A DNA stretch of 47,333 nt from assembly GCA_035559815.1 (NCBI GenBank), contig DATMAT010000079.1, positions 1-47,333 of the forward strand, read 5' to 3'. This document shows, one piece after another, positions 1 to 7,732 of this stretch. Positions within the stretch are counted from its first letter, which is position 1; every line of letters starts with the position of its first letter. The translations under genes and the position numbers were made by a program. This DNA comes from Thermodesulfobacteriota bacterium (GTDB lineage: Bacteria > Desulfobacterota_D > UBA1144 > Nemesobacterales > CSP1-2). A model generated the notes under the pieces. That model saw nothing but the letters and a program-made list of their open reading frames with translations, was not told the DNA's origin and did not search any database.

Positions 1-111
1 AAGGTAACAGTCAGTATGGTTATGCACGGCGAGACCGACCCGGACTGTTGTCCGACGTTAAAAGTGGTTAAAACTTATCAGTTACAAGGTGGCAACTTGG
101 TAGAGCAGTGA
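1..111 (+). CDS. C-terminal end of a secreted or lipoprotein-like protein (partial)
   Basis: Frame 1 is open from the first base to a TGA at 109-111 and gives 36 residues. The string HGETDPDCCPT followed by a K..KTYQL..G strand resembles the C-terminus of LppP/LprE-like secreted proteins of unknown role. In that group an HG..DP.CCPT core precedes a final beta strand. The start lies outside the window, so signal peptide and length cannot be judged. The assignment rests on this short motif alone. Confidence 0.5.
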   Translation, partial: KVTVSMVMHGETDPDCCPTLKVVKTYQLQGGNLVEQ

Positions 112-286
112 TAACCGGATGTTTTCTTTTTCCTTTCATTCTTGACTTTCGCTGGCTTCTTTTAGATGTAAGCCAGAGTCGTTCTACAAAAAATAATTTT
201 TACAATTCTAGTTTAACTGGATAGTTCCATGTGGCTTAGAAGTTGCTGCATGGTTTCTGCTCTCATCGCTATCCCTACTCCTCCCT

Positions 287-376
287 GTCATTGCGAGCCG
301 CCGTCTTTTTGGCGGCGCGGCAATCTCGTCTTTCTTTCAACGGATTGCTTCGGTCGTTTCATTCCCTCGCAATGAC
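287..376. repeat. 90-bp MITE-like element with perfect 11-bp inverted termini
   Basis: The element begins GTCATTGCGAG and ends CTCGCAATGAC, an exact inverted pair, with a GC-rich internal hairpin (GCCGCC/GGCGGC) near the left end. It belongs to the repeat family that recurs at 25080, 28485 and, in degenerate form, at 21852 and 21974. It lies in the 544-base gene-free stretch 112-655. Apart from this and the adjoining repeat at 436, I see nothing else in that stretch beyond the leader of the next gene. Confidence 0.8.
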
Positions 377-435
377 GTACCTGAGGGGGATCGCTTCGTC
401 GCGGAGTCTACCCTGAGCCTGCCGAAGGACTCCTG

Positions 436-503
436 GCAATGACCTGTAAGACCGCTTGCGCGGGTATTAATAGTCTGCGGCTTGCCGAAAGGAGCTTCAT
501 TAG
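436..503. repeat. About 70-bp repeat unit starting GCAATGAC and ending TTCATT, copy 1
   Basis: This stretch aligns by eye with 28635-28703 and 25348-25416. All three start at a GCAATGAC-type terminus and run through a variable AT-rich middle into a TGCGG-loop-CCG(C)A-like hairpin, ending GGTTCATT or GCTTCATT. Each lies on the outer side of a GTCATTGCGAG-family element, so the two parts probably form one composite repeat. Confidence 0.6.
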
Positions 504-655
504 TTAAGAGTTAAAAACTCTAGTTATTTAGTCAGGTATATCCACATTCTCTTCACCAATATTTGATCCACATCGGAGACCGTGATGGGATTCACCAGGT
601 AGAATAAATCCTTTAGATAAATCATTCATCAAATAGTTCTAAAGGGGTATCGTCG

Positions 656-2926
656 ATGGTAAATACGGTCGATTATTTACTGATTGGAGGGGGGCTGGCC
701 AGTGCAACTGCTGCGGAGACATTGAGGAAAGAGGGGGCAGGGGGAAGAATCGTTATCGTATCGGAAGAAAACTATCCACCCTATCATCGTCCTCCGCTCT
801 CCAAGCGTTTTCTCCTCGGCAAACAGAAAAAAGAGAGGATCGTAGTTCTCAAAGAAGGTTATTATAGAGAAAACGATATCGAGCTGGTACTCGGCACTAA
901 AGCCCTCTCGGTTGACCCTAGGGAAAGAATAGTCAGGACCGATAATTCTGGAGAGCTTCGTTATAAAAAACTACTCATAGCTACTGGCTGTAGAATAAGC
1001 AAACTATCCGTTCCTGGTTCGAGCTTACCCGGCATATATTATCTTAGGACGTTGGATGACGCCGAGGCATTGAAACAAGCTATTGAAATAGCGAGCAGGG
1101 TTGTGGTCATCGGGGGAAGTTTCATCGGAATGGAGCTTGCGTCGACCTTTAGGCAAAAAGGTAAAGAGGTGACAATTATCACCCAGGAAGAAATCATCTT
1201 CGATAAGCTGTCCTCCCCGGAGGTCTCTGAGTTCTTCAGGGACTACTATAAAGCACACGGCGTGAGCGTAATTTCCGGGGAAACGGTGAAAGAATTTATA
1301 GGAAAAAATAGTGTAAATGGTGTTATTACAAACACCGGAAAGGAATTTCCCTGTGACCTGGTTGCAGTCGGGATAGGGGTTGTTCCCAACACTGATTTTC
1401 TACTGGGGAGCGGAATAAAGCTGGATGATGGTGTAGTTGTGGATGAATACATGCAAACAAATAACCCGGATGTCTTTGCTGCGGGGGATGTAGCCAATTT
1501 TTTCGACCGGGTATTTGGGAGACGGCGCCGAGTCGAACACTGGGATAATGCTATGAAGCAGGGACAAGTTGCCGCTAGGAATATGATGGGGCACAAACAG
1601 CCGTATCGTACCGTTTCCTATTTCTTTTCGGATGTGTTTGATCTTACTTTCAATTTTCTCGGAGACACGGCGGATACAGGTGAAAGGGTGGTGAGAGGTT
1701 CTATAAAGGAGAAGTCATTCTCCGTTCTTTATCTGAAGGATGGAGTCTTGAAGGCGGCATTTTTGTTGCGAAGACCGCCCGACGAGGATAAATCGGCGGG
1801 CTCGCTCATACAAAACCGGGTTAATCTGGAGAAAGTAAAAGGTAAATTATCGGAAGTTAGTTTCAAGCTCCACAGAATACCGACTCAGACGGTGCTCATT
1901 CTTCAAGGGGGCGGCGCCCTGGGGGCATTCCAATGCGGTGTGGTTAAAGCGATGGAGGAGAAACAAATCTACCCGGATATCGTGGCCGGTGTCTCCATAG
2001 GCGCATTTAACGGGGCAATAATAGCCGCGAATCCAAGGAATGCGGCAAATGCTCTAGAGGCGTTCTGGGATGAGATTACTGTGAATATTCCCAACGTCCC
2101 AAAGGAAGGAAATCGTCGGCTAGTCTCATCTTGGTATTCGCTTATTTTTGGCTCACCCAAGTTTTTCCGCCCCAGGTGGTTGATGCCCGTTTTTAATCCT
2201 AATGAATTGCCCATAAACTGGACCAGTTTTTACGATCCCTCTCCGGTGAGGGAGCTTCTTCTTAAGTACGTTGATTTTGACAAATTAAGAGATAGCCCGA
2301 CTCGGCTGATCATAGGCGCCGTGGACGTGGAGACATCAGAGCTTGTGGCTTTCGACAGTTACGTTGACGAGATTACACCGGAGCATATTATGGCCAGCGG
2401 CAGTTTGCCCCCAGGATTTCCGTGGACGACGATTGATGGAAAACACTACTGGGACGGCGCCCTTGTAAGCAATACGCCCCTTGATTTGGTCACCGAGCTA
2501 TGCGGTTTAACCCAGAAAAAGGTGTATGTGGTTAATCTCTATCCGACAAGGAAGGCCCTCCCCCAAAACTTGCCGGAGGTGCTTGCCAGGAGGGATGAAA
2601 TCTTTTTCTCGGAGAAAATAAGGAGAGACATACATACCAAGGAGCTTATCGAAAACTACAGAAAATTGGTCGAGGAGATAATGAGCTACATCGAGCCGGG
2701 GGTGGCCCAGCAGATAATGCAGAGGCCGCTCTATATTCGTACGATGGGAGAGCTTACCCCGATCTCCATAACTAGGATCGTTCATGAAGGAGAGGAGGGT
2801 GAACCCTCATCGAGGGATTATGATTTCTCCTGGAGGACAGCCCGTCAGCACATGGAGGAGGGTTATAGCGTGGCTAAGAAGGTGCTGAAGAGGGAGGAAA
2901 AAAAGAAAATGGAGAAATCTTACTGA
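656..2926 (+). CDS. FAD-dependent pyridine nucleotide oxidoreductase fused to a patatin-like phospholipase
   Basis: This is one continuous 756-residue frame holding two unrelated enzyme domains. Residues 6-375 are a ferredoxin/rubredoxin reductase-type flavoprotein. It has an N-terminal FAD-binding GGGLASATAA (11-20), an NAD(P)-binding VVVIGGSFIGMELA (149-162), the second FAD motif AAGDVA (275-280) and an HWD (295-297) typical of the ferredoxin-reductase branch. Residues 411-750 are a DUF3734-type patatin: oxyanion loop GGGALGAF (418-425), nucleophile elbow GVSIG with Ser447, and catalytic Asp600 in WDGAL. All catalytic residues of both halves are present, so both should be active. About 35 residues link them. 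AAAGGGG lies 7 bases before the ATG. The patatin half should cleave acyl esters of lipids; the reductase half passes NAD(P)H electrons to an unknown acceptor. There is no signal peptide, so it is probably cytoplasmic. Confidence 0.9.
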   Translation: MVNTVDYLLIGGGLASATAAETLRKEGAGGRIVIVSEENYPPYHRPPLSKRFLLGKQKKERIVVLKEGYYRENDIELVLGTKALSVDPRERIVRTDNSGELRYKKLLIATGCRISKLSVPGSSLPGIYYLRTLDDAEALKQAIEIASRVVVIGGSFIGMELASTFRQKGKEVTIITQEEIIFDKLSSPEVSEFFRDYYKAHGVSVISGETVKEFIGKNSVNGVITNTGKEFPCDLVAVGIGVVPNTDFLLGSGIKLDDGVVVDEYMQTNNPDVFAAGDVANFFDRVFGRRRRVEHWDNAMKQGQVAARNMMGHKQPYRTVSYFFSDVFDLTFNFLGDTADTGERVVRGSIKEKSFSVLYLKDGVLKAAFLLRRPPDEDKSAGSLIQNRVNLEKVKGKLSEVSFKLHRIPTQTVLILQGGGALGAFQCGVVKAMEEKQIYPDIVAGVSIGAFNGAIIAANPRNAANALEAFWDEITVNIPNVPKEGNRRLVSSWYSLIFGSPKFFRPRWLMPVFNPNELPINWTSFYDPSPVRELLLKYVDFDKLRDSPTRLIIGAVDVETSELVAFDSYVDEITPEHIMASGSLPPGFPWTTIDGKHYWDGALVSNTPLDLVTELCGLTQKKVYVVNLYPTRKALPQNLPEVLARRDEIFFSEKIRRDIHTKELIENYRKLVEEIMSYIEPGVAQQIMQRPLYIRTMGELTPISITRIVHEGEEGEPSSRDYDFSWRTARQHMEEGYSVAKKVLKREEKKKMEKSY

Positions 2927-3020
2927 TTTTGAAGTTTAAGATTCCTTATAAACTTCCTCACAGGTGTTTATTTCTGCGCTTTGCTCAGGACAAGCTCTAA
3001 GCTATGGTTCCCCCTCTCCG

Positions 3021-3098
3021 CATGTCATCCCCGAATTCTTTTATCGGGGATCCATTTTGTGAGAAACTGGATTCCCACTTAAAGCATGTGGGAATGAC
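3021..3098. repeat. GTCATCCCCGA...GGGAATGAC repeat, copy 1
   Basis: This 78-bp unit is almost identical to 16231-16311. Both share the CCCCGAATTCTTTTATCGGGG hairpin and a TGGATTCCCACTTAAA block. Diverged copies lie at 12141-12216 and, inverted, at 8793-8865. The remaining bases between the fusion gene and the phosphofructokinase gene contain only an AT-rich inverted repeat (GAAGTTTA/TAAACTTC) just after the stop at 2926, without a T run. Confidence 0.75.
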
Positions 3099-3194
3099 AA
3101 AACAAGGAAAGATCTCAGTTTACGAGAAATCCCGAAAAATAACTATGTGAGTTGTCATTTCGAATACTAAAGGGAGAAATCTTAAAAAAGCAGT

Positions 3195-4469
3195 TCATTC
3201 TAAATAATCTCCCACCGCCTTGGAGAAATACTCCACAAATTCTTTGGGTTTCATATTTGCAGTGTGTGCGAGTTTTCTTAACTGTTTGGGATTTTCAAAA
3301 TCCTCTCTTTTGAGCTTTATCATGTACTTCACCGGAACCTCGTAGGCCTCGGTTTTTATGTCGACATAGCGTATTCTCGTTGACCCGGTTTCCGGGTTTA
3401 TAAGCTCGGTGAAGAATATAGGAACCATTCTGCCGGTCTGTATGCTGATCATAGCTCCGGTCCCGCCCTCGAACAAAAATTTAACCGCACAATACCCCAG
3501 GTCCCGGGCGTATTTGGCATCGAATGGGATTGGCGGAGCCGACCTGAGCTCATACCCTATGCTCTTGTCTACTATCCTGGCTTTTATCCCCTTTTTTGAA
3601 AGACGTTTCTTAGTTTCATCTTTGAGGAGCCTTCCGAGGTCAACCTCGGAGAGTCTTATTCGTCCGTGTTCGTCTCTGTCTAAATCGTCTAACTTTTCCA
3701 GTTCTTCCTGGTGCAATTTCTCTATGAGTCCTTCGGCCAGGATCGCCACCCCGTCTTCCCTACCCATGCTTAATCTTTTTATAATGGCTCCCTCAAGAAC
3801 GGAGACCATCCTGTCCAGCGGGACTTTTCCCCTGCCGAACTCCTCCGGGATCATGGTGAGCGTTGCTCCAGATGCCTTTCCGATCCCCAGTGCCAGATGG
3901 CCGGTTTTCCTTCCCATGGTGGTGACGAAATACCATCTGTTCGCGGTTTTTGCATCCTCCATAAGATATTGGACAGTTATGGTTCCTAGATGCCGTGCTG
4001 TTTCGAATCCAAAAGTGGGAATATAGTCGGGTAGGGGCAGGTCGTTATCGATGGTCTTTGGTACGTGAGCTACTTTAATTTGTCTCTTTGCTTCTTCTTC
4101 TACGCGGTGAGCGAGAAACATAGTGCCGTCTCCGCCTATGGTTATAAGGTATCTTACCCCAAGCTCATTCAGGACCCTTATTGTATTTCTCATCCTCTCC
4201 GGACTGGTCAAGGGGCTTTCTCTGGATATCCCTATCAAGGAACCGCCGGTGAGATGTATACGGGAAGTGTCTTCTATGGTTAGTTTACGGATGTGGGTTT
4301 TATCTCCCTGGGCGATCCACCTGAACCCATCCAAGATTCCTATCACCGTTTTTCCCCGATTAATTGCCTCTATGGTAGCGGCGCTGATAACCCCGTTTAT
4401 TCCCGGAGCAGGGCCGCCGCCAACTAGGATAGCCATCACGTCTGAAGAATTTTTGCGAGGAGAAGCCAT
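3195..4469 (-). CDS. pfkA: 6-phosphofructokinase (ATP-type signature with a PPi-type lysine)
   Basis: This enzyme phosphorylates fructose 6-phosphate to fructose 1,6-bisphosphate in glycolysis. In the 426-residue frame counted from the TTG at 4475, GGDGT (114-118) is the phosphate-donor loop and PKTIDND (139-145) carries catalytic Asp143. GFETA, MGRKTGHLALGIG and PEEF are further substrate-site blocks of the family. Gly117 in GGDGT is the ATP-type residue, where PPi enzymes have Asp. Lys140 is the residue found in PPi enzymes and in trypanosome or plant-type ATP enzymes, where Escherichia coli PfkA has Gly. I therefore expect ATP use in the long, non-classical group. The ATG at 4469 is preferred because GGAG lies 7 bases upstream; the TTG at 4475 is only 1 base from it. 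Length 424 residues. Confidence 0.9.
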   Translation of the reverse strand: MASPRKNSSDVMAILVGGGPAPGINGVISAATIEAINRGKTVIGILDGFRWIAQGDKTHIRKLTIEDTSRIHLTGGSLIGISRESPLTSPERMRNTIRVLNELGVRYLITIGGDGTMFLAHRVEEEAKRQIKVAHVPKTIDNDLPLPDYIPTFGFETARHLGTITVQYLMEDAKTANRWYFVTTMGRKTGHLALGIGKASGATLTMIPEEFGRGKVPLDRMVSVLEGAIIKRLSMGREDGVAILAEGLIEKLHQEELEKLDDLDRDEHGRIRLSEVDLGRLLKDETKKRLSKKGIKARIVDKSIGYELRSAPPIPFDAKYARDLGYCAVKFLFEGGTGAMISIQTGRMVPIFFTELINPETGSTRIRYVDIKTEAYEVPVKYMIKLKREDFENPKQLRKLAHTANMKPKEFVEYFSKAVGDYLE

Positions 4470-4513
4470 ATTCAATCTCCGTCAATTAAGATATATCGAA
4501 GTACACCGCTGTA

Positions 4514-4830
4514 TAAGATAATTAAAAACCAATAGATTCACCCTTATAAAACAAGGTCTTTGGATAGATAAAAACAAAATCAGGTTTCTATCTTTAATGT
4601 TTGCTATGCAAGCGTTCTCCTAATCCTATTCACTTATTAGCCATTCTAACACCCTAATCCCTTCCCCCCTTGACGGGGTCAGGATGGGGGTGAATGGAAA
4701 TAGCTCCCCCCACCTTAAATCCTCCCCCGCGAGGGGGAGGTGAGAAAAGGGTTCTTCTTTATCCATCATTGAAGTCCTTTGATTACCATCAGGCCAACTC
4801 TTACAATCAATCTCTTATCTAATACCGGTT
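4514..4830 (+). repeat. About 320-bp dispersed element, copy 1 (direct)
   Basis: By eye this stretch matches the reverse complement of 15100-15434 over its whole length. Landmarks in order are TAATTAAAAACCAA, GATAGATAA, AAATCAGGTT, TGTTTGCTATGCAAG, then two strong hairpins. The first is CTTCCCCC with a GGGG partner; the second is CCTCCCCCGC with GAGGGGGAGG. After them come GAAGTCCTTTGATTA, CATCAG and CAATCAATC. No reading frame is conserved. It fills the 424-base gene-free stretch between the phosphofructokinase and rhomboid genes. Confidence 0.75.
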
Positions 4831-4899
4831 TGATCAAACTACAATTTCAATTATTAAGGACGATTGCAAAACACTGGAATTAATAACTAAGAAATTCTT

Positions 4900-5598
4900 C
4901 TAATTATGGTACCTGCCGGACCATCCGGTGCGATAATATCCCTTCTTGATGAAGAACCTGGTTAGGACGAGCCCGACAACAAATCCCCCTACATGGGCCC
5001 AGAAGGCGACACCGCCGGTATCCCTCGATGCAGCGAGCGTTGCCACGCCACTAAAAAATTGCATTATAAACCAGATGAGGAGGAATACCGCAGCCGGAAT
5101 CTCCACGATGTGTAAGAAAAAGAATATCGGCACCAGTGTAACAATCCTGGATTTTGGGAATAATAATATGTAAGCTCCCAATACTCCGGAGATTGCGCCG
5201 CTTGCTCCCACCATTGGGATTTCGGAACGCACATTGGTGATGATTTGGGTAAAAGCCGCTCCCAACCCGCAAATCAAATAAAAGAGGAGATACTTAAAAT
5301 GACCCATCCGATCCTCGACGTTGTCCCCGAATATGTAGAGGAATAGCATGTTTCCTATCAGGTGAAACCATCCCCCGTGAAGGAACATAGAAGTAAAAAA
5401 CGGATAAAAGCGATCAACAAAGCCTGTGTTCGAGTAGAATACTACTTTCGCCGGAATAAGACCATATTCGTGTATAAAGTGCTCCAACTCACCGCCCAGT
5501 GAGACCTCGTAGAGAAAAATAAGCGAGTTTAATACGATGAAGATAATGTTAATAAACGGGAAGCTGCTTGAAGGGATTTTATCGCGAAGAGGAATCAT
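4900..5598 (-). CDS. Rhomboid-family intramembrane serine protease
   Basis: A 232-residue polytopic membrane protein. The opening MIPLRD.IPS is the standard N-terminus of bacterial rhomboids. HGGWFHLIGNMLFLYIFGDNVED (from residue 74) is the loop 1/TM2 signature with His79 and Asn83. GASGAISG holds nucleophile Ser133, and AHVGGF holds catalytic His202. Together they form the Ser-His dyad that cuts transmembrane helices inside the bilayer. Six or seven membrane segments are visible. There is no Shine-Dalgarno sequence before the ATG, and the promoter at 5609-5637 would start transcription only a few bases upstream, so the mRNA may be leaderless. The substrate is unknown. It is divergently oriented to the KdsC-like gene. 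Confidence 0.93.
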   Translation of the reverse strand: MIPLRDKIPSSSFPFINIIFIVLNSLIFLYEVSLGGELEHFIHEYGLIPAKVVFYSNTGFVDRFYPFFTSMFLHGGWFHLIGNMLFLYIFGDNVEDRMGHFKYLLFYLICGLGAAFTQIITNVRSEIPMVGASGAISGVLGAYILLFPKSRIVTLVPIFFFLHIVEIPAAVFLLIWFIMQFFSGVATLAASRDTGGVAFWAHVGGFVVGLVLTRFFIKKGYYRTGWSGRYHN

Positions 5599-5608
5599 AG
5601 TTTAACCC

Positions 5609-5637
5609 ATTATACATAACCCCTATTCGACTTCAAA
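5609..5637 (-). promoter_or_regulatory. Sigma-70 promoter of the rhomboid gene
   Basis: On the minus strand TTTGAA (5632-5637) and TATAAT (5609-5614) are separated by 17 bases. A start point 6-7 bases after the -10 box falls near 5602, against a start codon at 5598. Two near-identical TTGTTAACA/TTGTTTAACA words at 5642-5661 lie just upstream and could be an operator; that part is speculation. Confidence 0.55.
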
Positions 5638-5734
5638 AAAATTGTTAACACTTGTTTAACATCATGGGTCTTGCCAGGTTCTATTTTAGCACTTAAAATG
5701 ACAGCCAGTTCCATTAAATCCAACCGGGTGACGA

Positions 5735-6244
5735 ATGCTTCTAAAATTGAGGACGGACTTAAGAAATAAGCTTTCTCGGATAAGACTTATTATCATAAAC
5801 GCAGACAGCTTTCTCAACGAGAACCTGGTTTCCTATAGCGTAAAGAACCTCAACCCTAGTAATGGTCATAGTGTAAGCGCATTAAAAAGGCTGGGCGTGG
5901 ACACGGTGGCTTTCTCTACGAAGAGGTCAGAAGCGCTTTTGCCGATCATAGACCGGCTGGGTATCGAAACGCTGCATCAGGGGATCACTCAAAAGTCTGC
6001 CCTTTTTTCCACACTTAAGGTCCAGCACTCGGTGCAGGATAAAGAAATAGCTTTATTCAGCGGAGACTTAACCGACCTCCCAATGATAGAAAGGGTAAAT
6101 TTCCCTGTGGCCCCTGCCGACGCTCCGCTTGAGGTCAAGGCTAAATCCTATTATGTGACCTACGGGGTGAGAGAGGAGGCGGTATGCGAGGTGGCGGAAT
6201 TAATCATTAAAGCCAGGAATCACCCTGGTAGCTCGCACGAGTGA
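5735..6244 (+). CDS. KdsC-like HAD-superfamily protein with a lost nucleophile
   Basis: A 169-residue protein with the layout of 3-deoxy-D-manno-octulosonate 8-phosphate phosphatase (KdsC, Kdo synthesis). It shows a first strand IRLIIINADSF, then FSTKRSEALLPIIDRLGIETLHQG, GDLTDLPMIERVNFPVAPADA and YYVTYGVREEAVCEVAELII. In KdsC the first motif is DxD, with the first Asp as nucleophile. Here it is N22-A-D24, and the usual GDD.NDL metal site reads GDLTDL. These changes should abolish phosphatase activity, so the protein is either inactive, a regulator, or has another role. The gene stands alone rather than next to kdsA or kdsD. The start is not certain because the ribosome site is weak. Confidence 0.7.
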   Translation: MLLKLRTDLRNKLSRIRLIIINADSFLNENLVSYSVKNLNPSNGHSVSALKRLGVDTVAFSTKRSEALLPIIDRLGIETLHQGITQKSALFSTLKVQHSVQDKEIALFSGDLTDLPMIERVNFPVAPADAPLEVKAKSYYVTYGVREEAVCEVAELIIKARNHPGSSHE

Positions 6245-6430
6245 TCCCTAATTCTGATAGACCTATTGCTTAAAGTAGACTCTTTGAAGTAGGGGCACGC
6301 TGCAGCGTGCCCCTACAAATCCTGACGCCGAAAGTTGTTATTGCCTAGCTGCTTTTTACCATTAAAAAGCATTTGACTGCTGAAGTCTCGAGTTAGTTCC
6401 AACCGTTTTATGAATTGGAGGATTGATCGA

Positions 6431-6466
6431 GTGTCGGATGCCAATAACGAGGCCAGGCTCCCTTAA
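6431..6466 (+). CDS. Possible 11-codon leader or former start of queG
   Basis: GTG at 6431 lies 9 bases after GGAGG (6417-6421), the best-placed start in this region. It opens MSDANNEARLP and then meets TAA at 6464-6466, out of frame with queG. It could be a translated leader, or the original queG N-terminus separated from the rest by a frameshift. It may equally be chance. Confidence 0.25.
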   Translation: MSDANNEARLP

Positions 6467-7691
6467 TTGGCTATGCAGTGACCACCGTGATAAACTAACC
6501 GTTGTGGACACAGCAAGCCTTACCAATTCCATCAAGGCAAAAGCGTTAGAGGTCGGGTTTGACCTGGTAGGGATATCCCCTGTCGGGCCGTTTCCGGAAA
6601 ATCAGTTCTATAAAGAGTGGCTGGCTAGAGGGTTTGCCGGTGAGATGAAGTACATGGGGAGGGAGCCGGAAAAAAGAGAAAATATTCTGAACGTGCTTCC
6701 CGAGGCCAGGTCGGTTATATCCTGTGGCCTCAATTACAATACCGATTATCCCTACTCGACCAGACAGGATGATAAAAGGCGAGGATGGATTTCCCGCTAC
6801 GCCTGGGGAGATGATTACCACGAGGTTTTAAAGTCAAAGTTATCGCTGGTGCTGGATTTTATTGAAGAGGTTGTTCCTCAAGAGGTTAAGTCCCGCTTGT
6901 ATGTGGATACCGGGCCGGTGCTGGATAGGGTTTACGGCAAATATTCCGGCATAGGCTGGTACGGGAAAAATACCTGTTTAATAAATCAAGAAATCGGCTC
7001 TTGGATTTTTATCGGAGAGATAATAACAAACCTCGAGCTTGATTATGATAGTCCAGCCCTCGACAGATGCGGCACCTGCACGAGGTGTATTGACGCATGT
7101 CCCACCGGTGCGCTTTTGGAGCCTTATGTCCTAGATTCAAGGCTGTGTATTTCCTACCTCACTATTGAGCAGCGCGGTGGAATTCCCATAGAACTCAGGG
7201 AGAAGGTAGGTAACAACATATACGGCTGTGATATCTGCCAGGATGTCTGCCCCTGGAATAGAAAGGCCGAGGTAGCAAACGACCCATCGTTCCAGCCCAG
7301 GGATGGTCTATACAACCCCGATTTATCTACATTTTCAAATCTGTCTGAGGAGAAGTTCAGGTGGATTTTTAAGGGCAGTGCGATAAAGAGGGCAAAGAGG
7401 AGCGGATTCCTCCGGAACGTCACGGTGGCTATGGGCAATTCTGGGGATAAGGATTTTATCCCATATGTTAAAGAATATTTAAAGAATGATGACCCACTTG
7501 TTAGAGCACATGCAGCATGGGCTTTGTGGAGGCTTGATGGTGAGGGTTCTTACAGAGCCCTGTCAGACCAGCTTGATGCGGAAACCGATCCTATAGTTCG
7601 AGAAGAGATAGTTGCTATCTTAGGCGGATATGGGGATACAGAAGCCAGAATTCAGAATTCAGAAGTTAGTAAGGCTTCTTCTGACTTCTGA
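6438..7691 (+). CDS. queG: Epoxyqueuosine reductase QueG
   Basis: It catalyses the last step of queuosine synthesis, reducing epoxyqueuosine in tRNA with cobalamin and two 4Fe-4S clusters. The evidence is the KALEVGFDLVGI opening, YVDTGPVLDRVYG and GIGWYGKNTC, then ferredoxin-type CGTCTRCIDACPTGAL and the second set CDICQDVCPWN. A HEAT-like C-terminal part follows (VRAHAAWALWRL). Conserved homology begins only around base 6510. Start candidates are TTG 6423 (1 base from GGAGG, too close), ATG 6438 and GTG 6504 (395 residues, nearest the family length but without a ribosome site). The last 17 or so codons run into a tandem TTCAGAAGTTAG/CTTCTGACTTCTGA repeat, so the native C-terminus seems to have been replaced by repeat sequence. 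Confidence 0.93.
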   Translation: MPITRPGSLNWLCSDHRDKLTVVDTASLTNSIKAKALEVGFDLVGISPVGPFPENQFYKEWLARGFAGEMKYMGREPEKRENILNVLPEARSVISCGLNYNTDYPYSTRQDDKRRGWISRYAWGDDYHEVLKSKLSLVLDFIEEVVPQEVKSRLYVDTGPVLDRVYGKYSGIGWYGKNTCLINQEIGSWIFIGEIITNLELDYDSPALDRCGTCTRCIDACPTGALLEPYVLDSRLCISYLTIEQRGGIPIELREKVGNNIYGCDICQDVCPWNRKAEVANDPSFQPRDGLYNPDLSTFSNLSEEKFRWIFKGSAIKRAKRSGFLRNVTVAMGNSGDKDFIPYVKEYLKNDDPLVRAHAAWALWRLDGEGSYRALSDQLDAETDPIVREEIVAILGGYGDTEARIQNSEVSKASSDF

Positions 7692-7732
7692 CTCCCGACT
7701 TCTGCCTTCCTCTTTTTTATGCGAGAGGTTTT

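Noticed and set aside
2929-2960. Terminator after the fusion gene
   Set aside because: GAAGTTTA/TAAACTTC forms an AT-only stem and is not followed by a T run.
3409-4026. 205-codon frame opposite the phosphofructokinase gene
   Set aside because: Ser/Pro-rich translation of the complementary strand, with no family pattern. The other strand has a full-length enzyme.
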